Source of the DNA: Lonepinella koalarum
GTDB taxonomy: Bacteria > Pseudomonadota > Gammaproteobacteria > Enterobacterales > Pasteurellaceae
Assembly (NCBI GenBank): GCA_030525745.1
Contig: JAUNED010000009.1
Location: 1 to 64,000, forward strand
Length of the DNA stretch: 64,000 bases
Reading direction: 5' to 3'
Position 1 is the first letter of the stretch; the number at the start of each line of letters is the position of its first letter. A program made the position numbers and the translations under genes. This document shows positions 1 through 10,266 of this stretch, piece after piece. The notes under the pieces are model-generated. The model saw only the letters and a list, made by a program, of their open reading frames with translations. It had not been told where the DNA came from and did no database searches.

Positions 1-593
1 TTCACATTCTTGATGACGAAGAAAGCATTTTAGACGCAATGTCGTTCCTGCTTGCTCCGCTCGGGGTTGAAATCCAAACTTGGCAGAACAGCGTAGATTT
101 TTTGGCACAGGCGGATTTACATCAGCAAGGCGTGCTGTTACTGGATATTCGAATGCCGTTGCTGGACGGGCAACAGGTGCATCAAAAACTGCGTGAAGCA
201 CAATCGACCCTAGCCGTGGTCATTATGACCGCCCACGGCGATGTGCCGATGGCAGTCGCCGAGCTGAAAAAAGGCGCAGTGGATTTTCTGCAAAAACCGG
301 CAAGCTTTGAGCAGTTAAAACAGGCTATTACACAAGCGGAAAAAGTGAGTGAACAAGCGGTTAAAATTCGTGAAATTTCGCAAAATTATGCCAAATTGAC
401 GGAAAAAGAGCGACATCTTGTGCCACTGATTATGCAAGGGTTCACCAATAAACAAATTGCAGATAAATTAGCGATTTCAGTACGCACGGTAGAAGTGCAT
501 CGAGCCAATGTGATGGAAAAAATGCAGGCGGAGAGTTTGGCTAATTTAGTCCAAATGTTGATGATGATTTTTCCTGAATTATCTCGTCATTAA
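1..593 (+). CDS. FixJ/TtrR-type two-component response regulator, 5' end outside window
   Basis: Response regulator of the FixJ/NarL type, cut at its N-terminus by the window edge. The frame is already open from base 3 and begins with HILDDEES, the acidic start of a receiver domain, so the ATG at 39 is internal. LLLDIRMP holds the probable phospho-acceptor Asp, and VIMTAHGD and FLQKPAS are the later receiver switch motifs. The C-terminal part, from LTEKERHLVPLIMQG to RTVEVHRANVMEKM, is a LuxR-type helix-turn-helix. The partner kinase is presumably upstream. The target is unknown; tetrathionate-type TtrR is one candidate in this family, but nothing here shows the signal. Confidence 0.85.
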   Translation, partial: HILDDEESILDAMSFLLAPLGVEIQTWQNSVDFLAQADLHQQGVLLLDIRMPLLDGQQVHQKLREAQSTLAVVIMTAHGDVPMAVAELKKGAVDFLQKPASFEQLKQAITQAEKVSEQAVKIREISQNYAKLTEKERHLVPLIMQGFTNKQIADKLAISVRTVEVHRANVMEKMQAESLANLVQMLMMIFPELSRH

Positions 594-631
594 TCCGGTG
601 TTAAATCGATTTACATTTACATATTTAGCAA

Positions 632-657
632 AAAGGACGGATAAATCCGCCCTTTGT
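632..657. terminator. Hairpin between convergent genes
   Basis: An imperfect hairpin with arms near AAAGGACGGAT and ATCCGCCCTTT, followed by TGTTTT. It lies between the convergent response regulator and uup and probably terminates one or both. Confidence 0.5.
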
Positions 658-658
658 T

Positions 659-2605
659 TTATGCCACATTATTTTTCTTTTCTTCTAAGGTTTCCCAACG
701 TAGAAAAGCCTGTTCTAATTCGGCTTCTCGATTAGCTAATTCTTGCAATTTTGCTGTAGTGTAATCGTGCGATAGTTGGAAAAATTGAGGTGAACTGACC
801 TCGATTTGAAGTGCAGTGATGATTTCCTCTAATTGTTCCAGTAGTTGTGGGAGTTGTTCCAACTCTCTCTGTTCTTTATACGAGAGTTTTATCGTGCGGT
901 TTTTATTGGTTAAAACCGTCGGGTTTTCTACCGCATTTTGGCTTTCTTTTGGCTCCGAAGTAGCTTTTTTTCCTTTATTTGGCGTTTCTATAATTTTTTG
1001 TGCCATAACATTAGCCTGTTGTTGTTTGGCATCAAAAAAGCCGCCCACATATTTATTTAGTACACCCTCTCCCTCGAACATGTAGCATTCGGTGGCGACA
1101 TTGTCGATAAATTGCCTGTCGTGGCTGACAATCAATAAGGTACCTTGGTAATCAGCAAGGATTTCTTCTAATAATTCCAAGGTTTCTACATCAAGATCGT
1201 TAGTGGGTTCATCCAAAATCAGTAAATTATTCGGTTTGAGTAATAATTTCGCTAATAATAGGCGATTTCGTTCACCGCCCGATAAGGCTTTGACAGGTGT
1301 CATTGCTCGTTTAGGGGGAAAGAGGAAATCCTGTAAATAACCGAGAACATGACGTTTTATACCATTTACTTCAATATCTTGTTTGCCGTCAGCGACATTA
1401 TCCATGACTGTTTTTTCAGGATCGAGATCCACTCGATATTGATCAAAATAAGCAATATCTAATTTTGTGCCACAACGTATGGAACCTTGAGTCGGTTGAA
1501 TTTGCTCAAGCAGTAATTTGATAAAAGTAGTTTTTCCGCAACCATTTGGGCCGACTAATGCAATTTTATCTCCTCGCAAAATAGTGGTGCTAAAATTGTT
1601 GAGTAGTTTTTTTTCTGCAATTTGATAACTGGCATTTTCTACTTCAAAGACAATTTTACCCGAACGGCTCGAAGTATCGAGTTGTAGTTTGGCTGTCCCG
1701 AGTACTTCACGGCGTTGGCGGCGTTCTTCCCGTAAGGCTTTGAGCGCTCTCACTCTCCCTTCATTTCGGGTGCGACGTGCTTTAATTCCTTGTCGAATCC
1801 AGATTTCCTCTTGAGCTAACTTTTTGTCAAACAGCTCATTTTGTAAGGCTTCTACCCGAAGATTTTCTTCTTTGGTGGTTAAATAAAGATCGTAATTACC
1901 GGGGTAAGAGACTAATTTTCCACGATCTAAATCTACAATCCGGGTGGCCATTTTACGGATAAACGAACGGTCGTGAGAAATAAATACGATACTGCCGTTA
2001 AAGTTCAGTAAAAACTCTTCTAACCATTCAATAGCGTCTACATCTAAATGGTTAGTTGGTTCATCAAGTAACAATATATCGGGATCACAAACTAAAGCTC
2101 GAGCAAGCGCGGCTTTTCGTAACCAGCCACCGGAAAGTTCAGAGAGTAAGGTATTCGCATTCAGTTCAAGTTTGCCTAACACCTCTTTAATTTTATTTTC
2201 AAACTGCCAAGCATTATTATGTTCAAGTTGACTTTGAATGTGTGCTAATTGATTTAACAGATTTTCGCTATAATCGGTTTCAAGTGCGGTGGAAATTCGG
2301 TGATATTCTTTTAGCTGTTCTGCTAAATATCCGATACCTTCTGCAACATAATCAAATATATTGCCTGATGCAGTTCGAGGGGGATCTTGTTCCAAACGGG
2401 AAATGACCAAATCTTTTTCATACTGGATTTTTCCATCGTCCATAATGACATCACCGCTTAAGATTTTAAGCAGAGTGGATTTTCCTGCACCGTTGCGCCC
2501 GACCAAACAAACACGTTCGTTAGGTTCAATATATAAATCAGTGTGATCCAGTAATGGGTGATCACTAAAAGAAAGATAGCCGTTGGTTAAACTGATTAAT
2601 GCCAT
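659..2605 (-). CDS. uup: ABC-F ATPase Uup
   Basis: Soluble ABC-F ATPase with two nucleotide-binding domains and no membrane segment; the family acts on ribosomes and on branched DNA intermediates. The first Walker A is GRNGAGKST (about residues 36-44), with signature LSGGWLRKAALARAL and Walker B LLLDEPTNHLD. The second half has GPNGCGKT, LSGGERNRLLLAKLL and LLILDEPTNDLD. A charged linker separates the domains. The C-terminal 80 residues or so (LSYKEQRELEQLPQLLEQLE onward) look like the coiled-coil DNA-binding domain that marks Uup rather than EttA. The length, 648 aa, is near the E. coli protein. It stands alone on the minus strand, downstream of the epimerase gene. Confidence 0.95.
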   Translation of the reverse strand: MALISLTNGYLSFSDHPLLDHTDLYIEPNERVCLVGRNGAGKSTLLKILSGDVIMDDGKIQYEKDLVISRLEQDPPRTASGNIFDYVAEGIGYLAEQLKEYHRISTALETDYSENLLNQLAHIQSQLEHNNAWQFENKIKEVLGKLELNANTLLSELSGGWLRKAALARALVCDPDILLLDEPTNHLDVDAIEWLEEFLLNFNGSIVFISHDRSFIRKMATRIVDLDRGKLVSYPGNYDLYLTTKEENLRVEALQNELFDKKLAQEEIWIRQGIKARRTRNEGRVRALKALREERRQRREVLGTAKLQLDTSSRSGKIVFEVENASYQIAEKKLLNNFSTTILRGDKIALVGPNGCGKTTFIKLLLEQIQPTQGSIRCGTKLDIAYFDQYRVDLDPEKTVMDNVADGKQDIEVNGIKRHVLGYLQDFLFPPKRAMTPVKALSGGERNRLLLAKLLLKPNNLLILDEPTNDLDVETLELLEEILADYQGTLLIVSHDRQFIDNVATECYMFEGEGVLNKYVGGFFDAKQQQANVMAQKIIETPNKGKKATSEPKESQNAVENPTVLTNKNRTIKLSYKEQRELEQLPQLLEQLEEIITALQIEVSSPQFFQLSHDYTTAKLQELANREAELEQAFLRWETLEEKKNNVA

Positions 2606-2625
2606 AATATTCTCGTTTCGTCCGA

Positions 2626-3429
2626 TTATTTTACACGAATTTTTACAGCAACCACGTCATCATTTAATGTTTGATGAATTCGTGCTGTTTCTACACAGAC
2701 CATGGTTTTATAGCCGGTTTCCGACATTGAAGAGGTGGGTTTATGCCAAGGGTTCCATAACACGATTTCACTGGCATTGAGATGTTCGATTTCAATTTGT
2801 CGTTGATATACAGGATCTTCAATAACAGAAAGTGGATTGTCCAATTGGTAAATACAGTCCACATTTTCGTTGATAGTTCGAGTGGAAGATACTATTTCTG
2901 ATTGTTTTGTTAAGGAATTAAAACACTGTTCCGGCAGGTTATGCACTTTAGTTTGGGTAATATCACCGATATTAAAATAGCTATGTAGAGCTACTTGCGC
3001 ATTTTTCTCTGAGCCTTGGAAACTTAATATCAGTTCATTGCTAAATTCCATTGTGATATTGGCGAGGGAATTTTTTTCTTGTGAAAACAATTGAAATTCT
3101 AACCGCACTTTTTCGGTGCGAATATCAAAATCCGTTAATTCCCAGAGGTTAATACGGGCGTAGCCGTGAAAGGGGGTGCCACCTGCTCCGAACCAAGGGT
3201 AGCAAATAGGCACGCCACCACGAATGGCATTACCTTGTTGGAAAGGTTCTATTTCACTGAGCCATAATACATCTTGTGCACAGTGAGCGGGTTGCCAACT
3301 GAATAAATGTGCGCCTTGTAAGGCAATTTTAGCCTTGCCGACCGCGTGATCTAATTCCAAGACCGGAATTTTGTTATATTGGTATAAATGAAGTGAGGGC
3401 GCAAGTTGTTTAATGAATTGACGAGACAT
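2626..3429 (-). CDS. D-hexose-6-phosphate mutarotase (YeaD-like aldose 1-epimerase)
   Basis: Member of the aldose 1-epimerase superfamily, YeaD/glucose-6-phosphate 1-epimerase branch, which interconverts alpha and beta anomers of hexose 6-phosphates in the cytoplasm. Typical segments are ALQGAHLFSWQPA, IRGGVPICYPWFG near the substrate pocket, HGYARINLWEL with a probable catalytic His, and LHSYFNIGD with a second conserved His. The ATG at 3429 (MSRQFIKQL) is chosen because AAGGA lies a few bases upstream; a longer reading frame from 3513 would overlap the divergent yoaA start. About 270 aa, normal for the family. It faces yoaA across roughly 68 bp, which must hold both promoters. Confidence 0.9.
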   Translation of the reverse strand: MSRQFIKQLAPSLHLYQYNKIPVLELDHAVGKAKIALQGAHLFSWQPAHCAQDVLWLSEIEPFQQGNAIRGGVPICYPWFGAGGTPFHGYARINLWELTDFDIRTEKVRLEFQLFSQEKNSLANITMEFSNELILSFQGSEKNAQVALHSYFNIGDITQTKVHNLPEQCFNSLTKQSEIVSSTRTINENVDCIYQLDNPLSVIEDPVYQRQIEIEHLNASEIVLWNPWHKPTSSMSETGYKTMVCVETARIHQTLNDDVVAVKIRVK

Positions 3430-3497
3430 AATTTTTCCTTTTTTAACGGTTGGTCTGTTACAATATATACCAAAATTTGCGATTAAAACAAAATTTA

Positions 3498-5423
3498 ATG
3501 ACAGAACCTTCACAAATTATTCAGGTATTTGCCGAGCAAGGTATACTCAGCCAAAATATCCAAGGATTTCGTCCTCGACAGGCACAATCGGATATGGCTC
3601 AAGCGGTCGCTAAAACCCTACAAAATAAGACCGCACTTGTGGTTGAAGCCGGTACAGGTACAGGTAAAACCTTTGCGTATTTAGCGCCGGTGTTGTTAGC
3701 CAAAAAGAAAACCATTATTTCTACCGGCTCAAAAAATCTCCAAGATCAATTATTTCATCGAGATCTGCCTACTATTGCCCAAGCCTTGAATTACACTGGT
3801 AAAACCGCTTTGCTCAAAGGACGTGCCAATTATTTGTGTTTGGAGCGTTTGGAGCAAGTAAAATATACCGGCTTGGTAGGGGATAAATCGATTTTAGCTG
3901 ACTTGGTAAAGGTACAAAAATGGCAGCTTGGTACTCAAACCGGTGATTTATCCGAATGTCGTGAGCTTGCTGAAGATAGCCCGATTTTGCCGCAATTGGT
4001 AAGTACAACAGAAAGTTGCCTTGGAACAGATTGCCCTAACTATAATGATTGTTATGTGGTTCAAGCTCGAAAGCGTGCTTTGGCAGCGGATTTAGTCGTG
4101 GTCAATCATCATCTGTTTTGTGCGGATATGGCAGTGAAAGAAAGCGGCTTTGGCGAATTAATCCCACAGGCGGAGGCGATTATTTTTGATGAAGCCCATC
4201 AACTTCCCGATATTGCCAGCCAGTATTTTGGACAATCTCTGACTTCACGCCAGCTTTTTGATTTATGTAAAGATATTCATATTGTTTATCGAACCGAAGT
4301 GAAAGATATGCAGCAATTGGGTGTGGCATCGGATCATTTGCAAAAAATGGTGCAGGATTTCCGCTTATTACTTGGCGATGGAAATCAAAAAGGCAATTGG
4401 CGGGAGATTTTTACACAAAGTGCGGTCAAAAAAGGTGTAGAAATTTTAATGGAAAAATTAGAATTTACTACGGAAGTTGTCAAACTTGGCTTGGGGCGTT
4501 CACAAACTTTAGACAGTATTTTTGAGCGGTTAAACAGCCTTAAAAATCAACTTAAACGTTTAACCGACACGACAATGACAGGCTATTGTTATTGGTATGA
4601 AACCTTCAATCGCCAATTTGCTTTGCATATTACACCGCTGACCGTTGCAGATAAATTCGGCAGTCAAATTGAGCAAAAACAAGCCGCTTGGATTTTTACT
4701 TCAGCGACACTTGATGTCGGTGGATCCTTTGATTATTTTTGTCGGCGATTAGGAGTTACTCAGGCGGAACAATTGGTGCTGCCAAGTCCTTTTGATTATG
4801 CGAATCAAGCCATGCTTTGTGTGCCTCGTTACCTGCCCGGCAGCAATCAGAAAAATACGGCAGAACATTTGGGAAAACTGCTGTTGCCTGTGATTGAAGC
4901 AAACCGAGGACGTTGTTTTGTACTTTGTACCTCCTATTTTATGATGCGGGAATTAGCCGAATATTTTCGTGAGAACAGTGAATTATCTATTTTGCTACAG
5001 GGAGAAAAAGGCAAGGCCACATTACTTGAACAATTTATTCAAGAGCCTCATTCGGTTTTAGTGGCGACCTCCAGTTTTTGGGAAGGTATTGATGTAAGAG
5101 GTGATGCCTTATCATTGGTGATTATTGATAAATTACCCTTTAGTTCGCCGGATGAGCCTTTACTTAAAGCGCGTATTGAAGATTGCCAACTGCAAGGTGG
5201 AGAACCATTCAATGATATTCAAATTCCTGAAGCTGTGATTGCATTAAAGCAAGGTGTGGGGAGACTGATTCGTGATGTGACAGATCGTGGTGTTGTTATG
5301 ATTTGCGATAGTCGTTTAGTCAATCGGCCCTATGGTGAAACCTTTTTAAAGAGCCTGCCGAATGCTAAGCGTACAAGAGATTTGAATAAAGCCATTATCT
5401 TTTTACAGGAAAAAGTGCGGTAG
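3498..5423 (+). CDS. yoaA: DinG-family ATP-dependent helicase YoaA
   Basis: Superfamily 2, XPD/DinG-type iron-sulphur helicase of 641 aa. AGTGTGKT (residues 51-58) is the Walker A and IFDEAHQLPD the DEAH box. Between them are four cysteines spaced as in XPD-type 4Fe-4S helicases (YLCLER, then ESC, TDC and NDC). The C-terminal motifs ATSSFWEGIDVRGD and QGVGRLIRDVTDRG are helicase motifs V and VI. YoaA helps replication tolerate damage together with the polymerase chi subunit. The length and the following tsaB-slp-fadD-rnd order match E. coli yoaA rather than the longer dinG. The ATG at 3498 (MTEPSQ) fits family N-termini better than an earlier start. Confidence 0.92.
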   Translation: MTEPSQIIQVFAEQGILSQNIQGFRPRQAQSDMAQAVAKTLQNKTALVVEAGTGTGKTFAYLAPVLLAKKKTIISTGSKNLQDQLFHRDLPTIAQALNYTGKTALLKGRANYLCLERLEQVKYTGLVGDKSILADLVKVQKWQLGTQTGDLSECRELAEDSPILPQLVSTTESCLGTDCPNYNDCYVVQARKRALAADLVVVNHHLFCADMAVKESGFGELIPQAEAIIFDEAHQLPDIASQYFGQSLTSRQLFDLCKDIHIVYRTEVKDMQQLGVASDHLQKMVQDFRLLLGDGNQKGNWREIFTQSAVKKGVEILMEKLEFTTEVVKLGLGRSQTLDSIFERLNSLKNQLKRLTDTTMTGYCYWYETFNRQFALHITPLTVADKFGSQIEQKQAAWIFTSATLDVGGSFDYFCRRLGVTQAEQLVLPSPFDYANQAMLCVPRYLPGSNQKNTAEHLGKLLLPVIEANRGRCFVLCTSYFMMRELAEYFRENSELSILLQGEKGKATLLEQFIQEPHSVLVATSSFWEGIDVRGDALSLVIIDKLPFSSPDEPLLKARIEDCQLQGGEPFNDIQIPEAVIALKQGVGRLIRDVTDRGVVMICDSRLVNRPYGETFLKSLPNAKRTRDLNKAIIFLQEKVR

Positions 5424-5546
5424 AAAACAGGAAAGTTTTGTAAAATGTGTGGAATACAATGTGATTTTGAGTAATAACTTTATGCTTGAATGGCTAAATC
5501 CATAAATTTGTTCTTGTTTGGGTCTTATATGGTGACATAGGAAATA

Positions 5547-6263
5547 ATGATGAATAATTTAACTTTATTGGCACTTGATACTTCTACGGAAGCCTGTTCT
5601 GTGGCGTTGTTGCACAAAGGGGAAAAAACAATGTTGGCAGAATTGGCTCAACGCAGCCACACCAAACGGATTTTACCGATGATTGATGCGATTTTGGCAC
5701 AATCAGAGATAAGTTTAAGTCAAGTAGATGCCTTGGTTTTTGGCAGAGGACCGGGCAGTTTTACCGGTGTTCGGGTTGGAGCCGGAATTGCACAAGGCTT
5801 GGCATTTGGGGCAGATTTGCCGGTAATTCCTATTTCTAATTTAACGGCTATGGCACAAGCTGCTTACGAAACTCAACAGAAAACGCAAGTGTTGGCAGCG
5901 ATTGATGCTCGAATGAACGAAGTGTATTTTTCTCAATTAAAAGCAGAAAAAGTGCGGTTAGAAAATAATGAGTTTTTACAATGGCAAGAGATCATTACCG
6001 AGCAAGTTTGTTCACCGGAAAAACTGATTTCCCAACTTCAATTGGTGGCTGAAGATTGGCTGACTGTTGGAACCGGTTGGACAGCTTATTCGCAGTTACA
6101 GAATATCGGGCAACCCTCTGACATTCAGCTGCCTTCCGCAGAATATATGCTATCCTTAGCGGTGCCTTTATGTTTACAGAAACGTTGGATAAGTGCGGTG
6201 GAAATTGAACCGGTTTATTTGCGTAATGAAGTCACTTGGCAGAAATTACCCGGTCGTGAATAG
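5547..6263 (+). CDS. tsaB: tRNA threonylcarbamoyladenosine biosynthesis protein TsaB
   Basis: TsaB is the non-catalytic partner of TsaD and TsaE in making t6A37 on ANN-decoding tRNAs. It has an ASKHA fold: LLALDTSTEACSVAL at the N-terminus is the phosphate-1-like motif, followed by RSHTKRILPMIDAIL and the conserved FGRGPGSFTGVRVGAG. The length, 238 aa, is typical. Two adjacent ATGs (5547 and 5550) follow an AGGA; either may start. It is closely linked (9 bp) to the downstream lipoprotein gene, as in enterobacteria. Confidence 0.95.
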   Translation: MMNNLTLLALDTSTEACSVALLHKGEKTMLAELAQRSHTKRILPMIDAILAQSEISLSQVDALVFGRGPGSFTGVRVGAGIAQGLAFGADLPVIPISNLTAMAQAAYETQQKTQVLAAIDARMNEVYFSQLKAEKVRLENNEFLQWQEIITEQVCSPEKLISQLQLVAEDWLTVGTGWTAYSQLQNIGQPSDIQLPSAEYMLSLAVPLCLQKRWISAVEIEPVYLRNEVTWQKLPGRE

Positions 6264-6272
6264 GAGAGGGAA

Positions 6273-6830
6273 ATGCACAAAATAAGGATTTTTTTAACTG
6301 CACTTTTAGCGGTGGTAGGGTTAAGTGCTTGTATTAAGCCGCCACAAGGCTTGGAAAAAAATGAATTTACCTTGCAAAGCTTACGTCAAATTCAGGAGGG
6401 TGATGAAGCATGTCGCTGTAAAAATGTCCGTTTAGGTGGAAAAGTATTAGCAGCTCAAGCCTTAAAAAATCAGACAAAAGTAGAAATATTGAGTTTACCT
6501 GTCTTAACTTTTTCCGCTAAACCTGATTTAGATGGACAGAGTGACGGGCGTTTTATGGTATATTTGGATGGTTTTGTGGATCCGGCAATATTAAAAGATC
6601 AATATATTACCCTGTCAGGCACATTAATTGGTAGGGAAAAAGGCAAAATTGATTTGGCGGATTATCAGTATCCGGTGATTCAAGGACAATATTATAAACG
6701 ATGGCAATTGGTGGAAGAATACTATTATGATCCTGATGATTGGGCAGATTATATGGAATCGCGCCGTCGGGGATTTGGTTATGGTGGTTATATGCGTCCG
6801 ACACCGAAATTGCGTTACAATCTTTATTAG
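6273..6830 (+). CDS. Slp/YeaY-family outer membrane lipoprotein
   Basis: Small outer-membrane lipoprotein. The N-terminus has a charged start, a hydrophobic segment and the lipobox LSAC near residue 20, so it should be processed by signal peptidase II. The body (NEFTLQSLRQIQ, CRCKNVRLGGKVL, VYLDGFVDPAILKDQYITL) resembles the Slp/YeaY family, known as starvation-inducible lipoproteins with no defined biochemical role. The C-terminus is Tyr/Arg-rich (RRGFGYGGYMRP). It sits between tsaB and fadD with spacings of 9 and 11 bp, so it is co-transcribed with them. Confidence 0.85.
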   Translation: MHKIRIFLTALLAVVGLSACIKPPQGLEKNEFTLQSLRQIQEGDEACRCKNVRLGGKVLAAQALKNQTKVEILSLPVLTFSAKPDLDGQSDGRFMVYLDGFVDPAILKDQYITLSGTLIGREKGKIDLADYQYPVIQGQYYKRWQLVEEYYYDPDDWADYMESRRRGFGYGGYMRPTPKLRYNLY

Positions 6831-6841
6831 AGGGCTGAAAA

Positions 6842-8527
6842 ATGGAAAAACCTTGGTTTAAAAATTATCCCGAAGGCATGGAAAAAGTGTTGCCGGAACC
6901 GCCATATCAAAACATGTTGGATATGTTCGAGAGAGCGGTGCGGGAGAACCCTGATCGCCCGGCTTATATCAATATGGGGCAAACATTGACGTTTCGTAAA
7001 TTAGAAGAACGTAGCCGAGCTTTTGCGGCATATTTGCAAAATGAATTAAAACTGGAACGGGGTGACCGTGTGGCGTTGATGATGCCAAATTTATTGCAAT
7101 ATCCAATCGCCTTATTCGGTGTTTTACGTGCAGGCTTGGTGGTGGTGAATGTCAATCCTCTTTATACGCCTCGTGAATTGGAACATCAATTACAAGACAG
7201 TGGTGCAAAAGCCATTGTGGTTGTGTCTAATTTTGCATCTACAGTTGAAAAAGTTGTGTTTAATACTGAGGTAAAACACGTTATTTTGACCCGAATGGGT
7301 GATCAACTGGCTTTCGGTAAACGTACCTTAGTGAATTTTGTGGTCAAATATATTAAAAAGTTAGTGCCGAAATATAAATTGCCGAATGCAGTGACATTCC
7401 GCGAAGTATTGGCTATCGGCAAATTACGCCAATATGTGCGTCCGGAATTGGGGCGAGATGAACTGGCATTTTTACAATATACCGGTGGTACAACCGGTGT
7501 GGCGAAAGGTGCAATGTTGTCACATGGTAATATTATTACCAATATTTTTCAAACTAAGTGGATAGCGGATCAATTTTTGAAAGACCGTCGCCAAATTAAT
7601 GCCATTATAGCTTTGCCTTTGTATCACGTTTTTGCTTTAACGGTAAATTGTTTGTTATTTATTGAAATGGGCATTACGGCAATTTTGATTACCAATCCGC
7701 GCGATATTGACGGCTTTATTAAAGAACTGAAAAAATACCCTTTTGCAGCAATTACAGGCGTAAATACGTTATTTAATGCATTGTTAAATAACGAAAATTT
7801 TAAAGAAGTTAATTTTTCTTCACTGAAATTATCTGTAGGTGGAGGTATGTCTATTCAACAATCGGTAGCGACACGCTGGCATGAGCTGACAGGTTGCCCG
7901 ATTATTGAAGGTTATGGAATGACGGAATGTTCGCCGTTAATTGCAGCTTGCACGGCAAATACTGAAAAACACAATGGTACCATTGGTGTTCCTATGCCAA
8001 ATACAGATATTAAAATCATTAAAGATGACGGTAGTGAAGCGGGATTGAATGAAGCCGGAGAATTATGGGTAAAAGGCGGACAAGTGATGCAAGGTTACTG
8101 GCAGCGTCCTGAAGCAACTGCTGAAGTGATGAAGGATGGTTGGATGGCCACAGGCGATATTGTGGTTATGGATGAAAGCTATAATTTACGCATAGTAGAT
8201 CGCAAAAAAGATATGATTTTGGTCTCCGGTTTTAACGTTTATCCTAATGAAATTGAAGATGTGGTCATGCTCAATTATAAAGTTCAGGAAGTTGTTGCCG
8301 TTGGTGTACCGAATGAAGTATCCGGCGAAACGATAAAAATTTTTGTGGTGAAAAAAGATGAAAGTCTCACTCGTGACGAACTGAGAAACCATTGTCGCCA
8401 ACATTTAACCGGCTATAAAATTCCAAAAGACATCGAATTTCGTGAGGAATTGCCAAAATCCAATGTAGGTAAAATTTTGCGTCGGGTCTTACGGGACGAA
8501 GAATTAGCTAAACGACCGGCAGAATAA
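6842..8527 (+). CDS. fadD: Long-chain fatty acid--CoA ligase
   Basis: Acyl-adenylate-forming enzyme of 561 aa that activates long-chain fatty acids to acyl-CoA at the inner membrane. Diagnostic motifs are the P-loop-like [16 protein letters not shown], the A5 motif [11 protein letters not shown], the A7/A8 region [11 protein letters not shown] and [19 protein letters not shown], and the catalytic lysine region near [16 protein letters not shown]. The order tsaB-slp-fadD-rnd is conserved with enterobacteria. A full beta-oxidation set is not visible here, so the role may be use of exogenous fatty acids for phospholipids; that is inference. Confidence 0.95.
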   Translation: MEKPWFKNYPEGMEKVLPEPPYQNMLDMFERAVRENPDRPAYINMGQTLTFRKLEERSRAFAAYLQNELKLERGDRVALMMPNLLQYPIALFGVLRAGLVVVNVNPLYTPRELEHQLQDSGAKAIVVVSNFASTVEKVVFNTEVKHVILTRMGDQLAFGKRTLVNFVVKYIKKLVPKYKLPNAVTFREVLAIGKLRQYVRPELGRDELAFLQYTGGTTGVAKGAMLSHGNIITNIFQTKWIADQFLKDRRQINAIIALPLYHVFALTVNCLLFIEMGITAILITNPRDIDGFIKELKKYPFAAITGVNTLFNALLNNENFKEVNFSSLKLSVGGGMSIQQSVATRWHELTGCPIIEGYGMTECSPLIAACTANTEKHNGTIGVPMPNTDIKIIKDDGSEAGLNEAGELWVKGGQVMQGYWQRPEATAEVMKDGWMATGDIVVMDESYNLRIVDRKKDMILVSGFNVYPNEIEDVVMLNYKVQEVVAVGVPNEVSGETIKIFVVKKDESLTRDELRNHCRQHLTGYKIPKDIEFREELPKSNVGKILRRVLRDEELAKRPAE

Positions 8528-8575
8528 GCTACTTTCCAAGGTGCGGAAACGCCCCTTTTTACTTGAAAAAACAAA

Positions 8576-9712
8576 ATGAGAAAAGAAGACCACAACCTAC
8601 CGCACTTTCAACTTGTCACGGATAATCAGGCATTGGCAGAATGTTGTCAACAAGCAATGATAAAAAGTGCGGTGGCATTAGATACCGAATTTGTTCGTAT
8701 CAGAACCTATTATCCCAAACTAGGTCTAATTCAGCTTTATGACGGTGAACGACTGAGTTTGATTATTCCGGATAACATCTCTGATTTTTCACCTTTTGTG
8801 GCACTTTTAGCTGCACCTTTCGTTGAAAAAATCCTGCATTCTTGTAGCGAAGATTTAGCGGTGTTTAAACATTATTTCGGGCAATTGCCTACACCAATGA
8901 AAGATACACAAATCATCGCTGATTTTCTGGGGTTTCCCAATTCCACCGGTTTTGCGACTTTGGTAAAGCATTATTTTCAATTGGAATTGGATAAAGGCGC
9001 TTCACGTACTGACTGGTTGGCCCGTCCGTTATCGGAACAACAACTGTCTTATGCGGCAGCTGATGTATGGTACTTGTTACCTCTTTATCTGAAAATGAAC
9101 GAGGAACTGGCCAAAACCCGTTGGAAAAGTGCGGTGGATTTTGATTGTGAATTGTTATTGGAAAAGCAAAATAAAATAAAGCCCGCTGAAAAAGCCTATT
9201 TAACTATTCCCCAAGTTTGGCTACTTTCGCCAAAAGAATTAAATCGTTTAAAATGGCTGGCTGAATGGCGGCATAATGAGGCGATTTTGCGTGATTTAGC
9301 CTTGAATTTTGTGGTGAAATCTGATGCCTTGAGGGAAGCGGCCAAACATTATCCTAAAAATCGTTCTGAATTATTAACATTAGGTTTCCACGATCATGAA
9401 GTGCGTATTCACGGGAAAAAAATTCTTTGGTTATTGGAGCAAGCAGAAAAAACAGCGGAAGCTGATTATCCGCAACCTATTGAAAAAATTTCAGAGAATC
9501 CAAACTATAAAAAAACGATAAAGACCTTACAACAAAGATTGCAAGAAATCGCACCAAATGATTTATCTAAAGAAGTTATTGCAAGTAAAAGGGATTTAGA
9601 AGATTTATTGAAATGGGTTTGGTTAAAGAAAAAAAATCCTGAAAAATTGCCGATTTTATTACGACATTGGCGTGCAGAGTTCGGCCAAAAATTAATGCAA
9701 TTAATAGATTAA
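8576..9712 (+). CDS. rnd: Ribonuclease D
   Basis: DEDDy 3'-5' exoribonuclease for tRNA 3' maturation. Exo I is ALDTEFVRIRTYYP, Exo II is HSCSEDLAVFKHYFG, and Exo III is YAAADVWYLLPLY with the Tyr-X3-Asp signature. The HRDC region follows at WLLSPKELNRLKWLAEWR. The length, 378 aa, matches E. coli RNase D. A Hin-type uptake signal lies within the first codons, and another sits in the exonuclease region. It is 48 bp after fadD and probably ends this transcription unit. Confidence 0.94.
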   Translation: MRKEDHNLPHFQLVTDNQALAECCQQAMIKSAVALDTEFVRIRTYYPKLGLIQLYDGERLSLIIPDNISDFSPFVALLAAPFVEKILHSCSEDLAVFKHYFGQLPTPMKDTQIIADFLGFPNSTGFATLVKHYFQLELDKGASRTDWLARPLSEQQLSYAAADVWYLLPLYLKMNEELAKTRWKSAVDFDCELLLEKQNKIKPAEKAYLTIPQVWLLSPKELNRLKWLAEWRHNEAILRDLALNFVVKSDALREAAKHYPKNRSELLTLGFHDHEVRIHGKKILWLLEQAEKTAEADYPQPIEKISENPNYKKTIKTLQQRLQEIAPNDLSKEVIASKRDLEDLLKWVWLKKKNPEKLPILLRHWRAEFGQKLMQLID

Positions 9713-9782
9713 TATTTGCATTAATTTCAATAGCGGGTAGAATAGCGAGCGTTTTTTTATTATGTATTTTAGAGGAAAATCA

Positions 9783-10250
9783 ATGAACAAATTACTGAAA
9801 ATCGGTGCACCGGTGTTATTCGCTTTTTTCTTATCCGCTTGTGATAAGCCTGATCCGGCGGCAGATTTCAAACGATTAATGGAATTTAGTGAGAAGCAGC
9901 AACAATCGCAAATAGCTTTCCAAGCTGAATTACAACAAAAATTGGCCAGCCAAGATCCAAAACAGATTGAAGTTGCGCTGAATGATTTTAGTGAAAAAGT
10001 CAAAGCGACAGCGAAAGATTTAGAGGCGGTTGAAGTAAAAAGCGATGAAGTGAAAGCCTTTAAAGTGAAAATGACAGAGGCATTGAATTTGTCTAATGAA
10101 TTGCTTGCAGACAGCGTAAAAATGATGCAAAACCCAACAATAGAAGCTCAGCAAGCGTTACAGCAAAAATCTCAACAAGCATTAAAAACGGCAGAAGAGT
10201 TGCAAAAACAACAAGCCGAATTACAACAAAAATATACACCGGCAAAATAG
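9783..10250 (+). CDS. Small coiled-coil lipoprotein, function unknown
   Basis: Predicted lipoprotein of 155 aa. MNKLLKIGAPVLF is a signal peptide ending at the lipobox LSAC, followed by DKPDP. The mature part is highly charged, rich in Gln, Lys and Glu, and largely heptad-like (KQQQSQIAFQAELQQKL; QQALQQKSQQALKTAEEL), so it should be an extended helix. The ATG at 9783 follows AGAGGAAAATCA and gives a proper signal peptide; an upstream in-frame start at 9762 would not. I do not recognise a characterised homologue. It has its own terminator. Confidence 0.75.
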   Translation: MNKLLKIGAPVLFAFFLSACDKPDPAADFKRLMEFSEKQQQSQIAFQAELQQKLASQDPKQIEVALNDFSEKVKATAKDLEAVEVKSDEVKAFKVKMTEALNLSNELLADSVKMMQNPTIEAQQALQQKSQQALKTAEELQKQQAELQQKYTPAK

Positions 10251-10266
10251 CCGAGAATATTCAGTT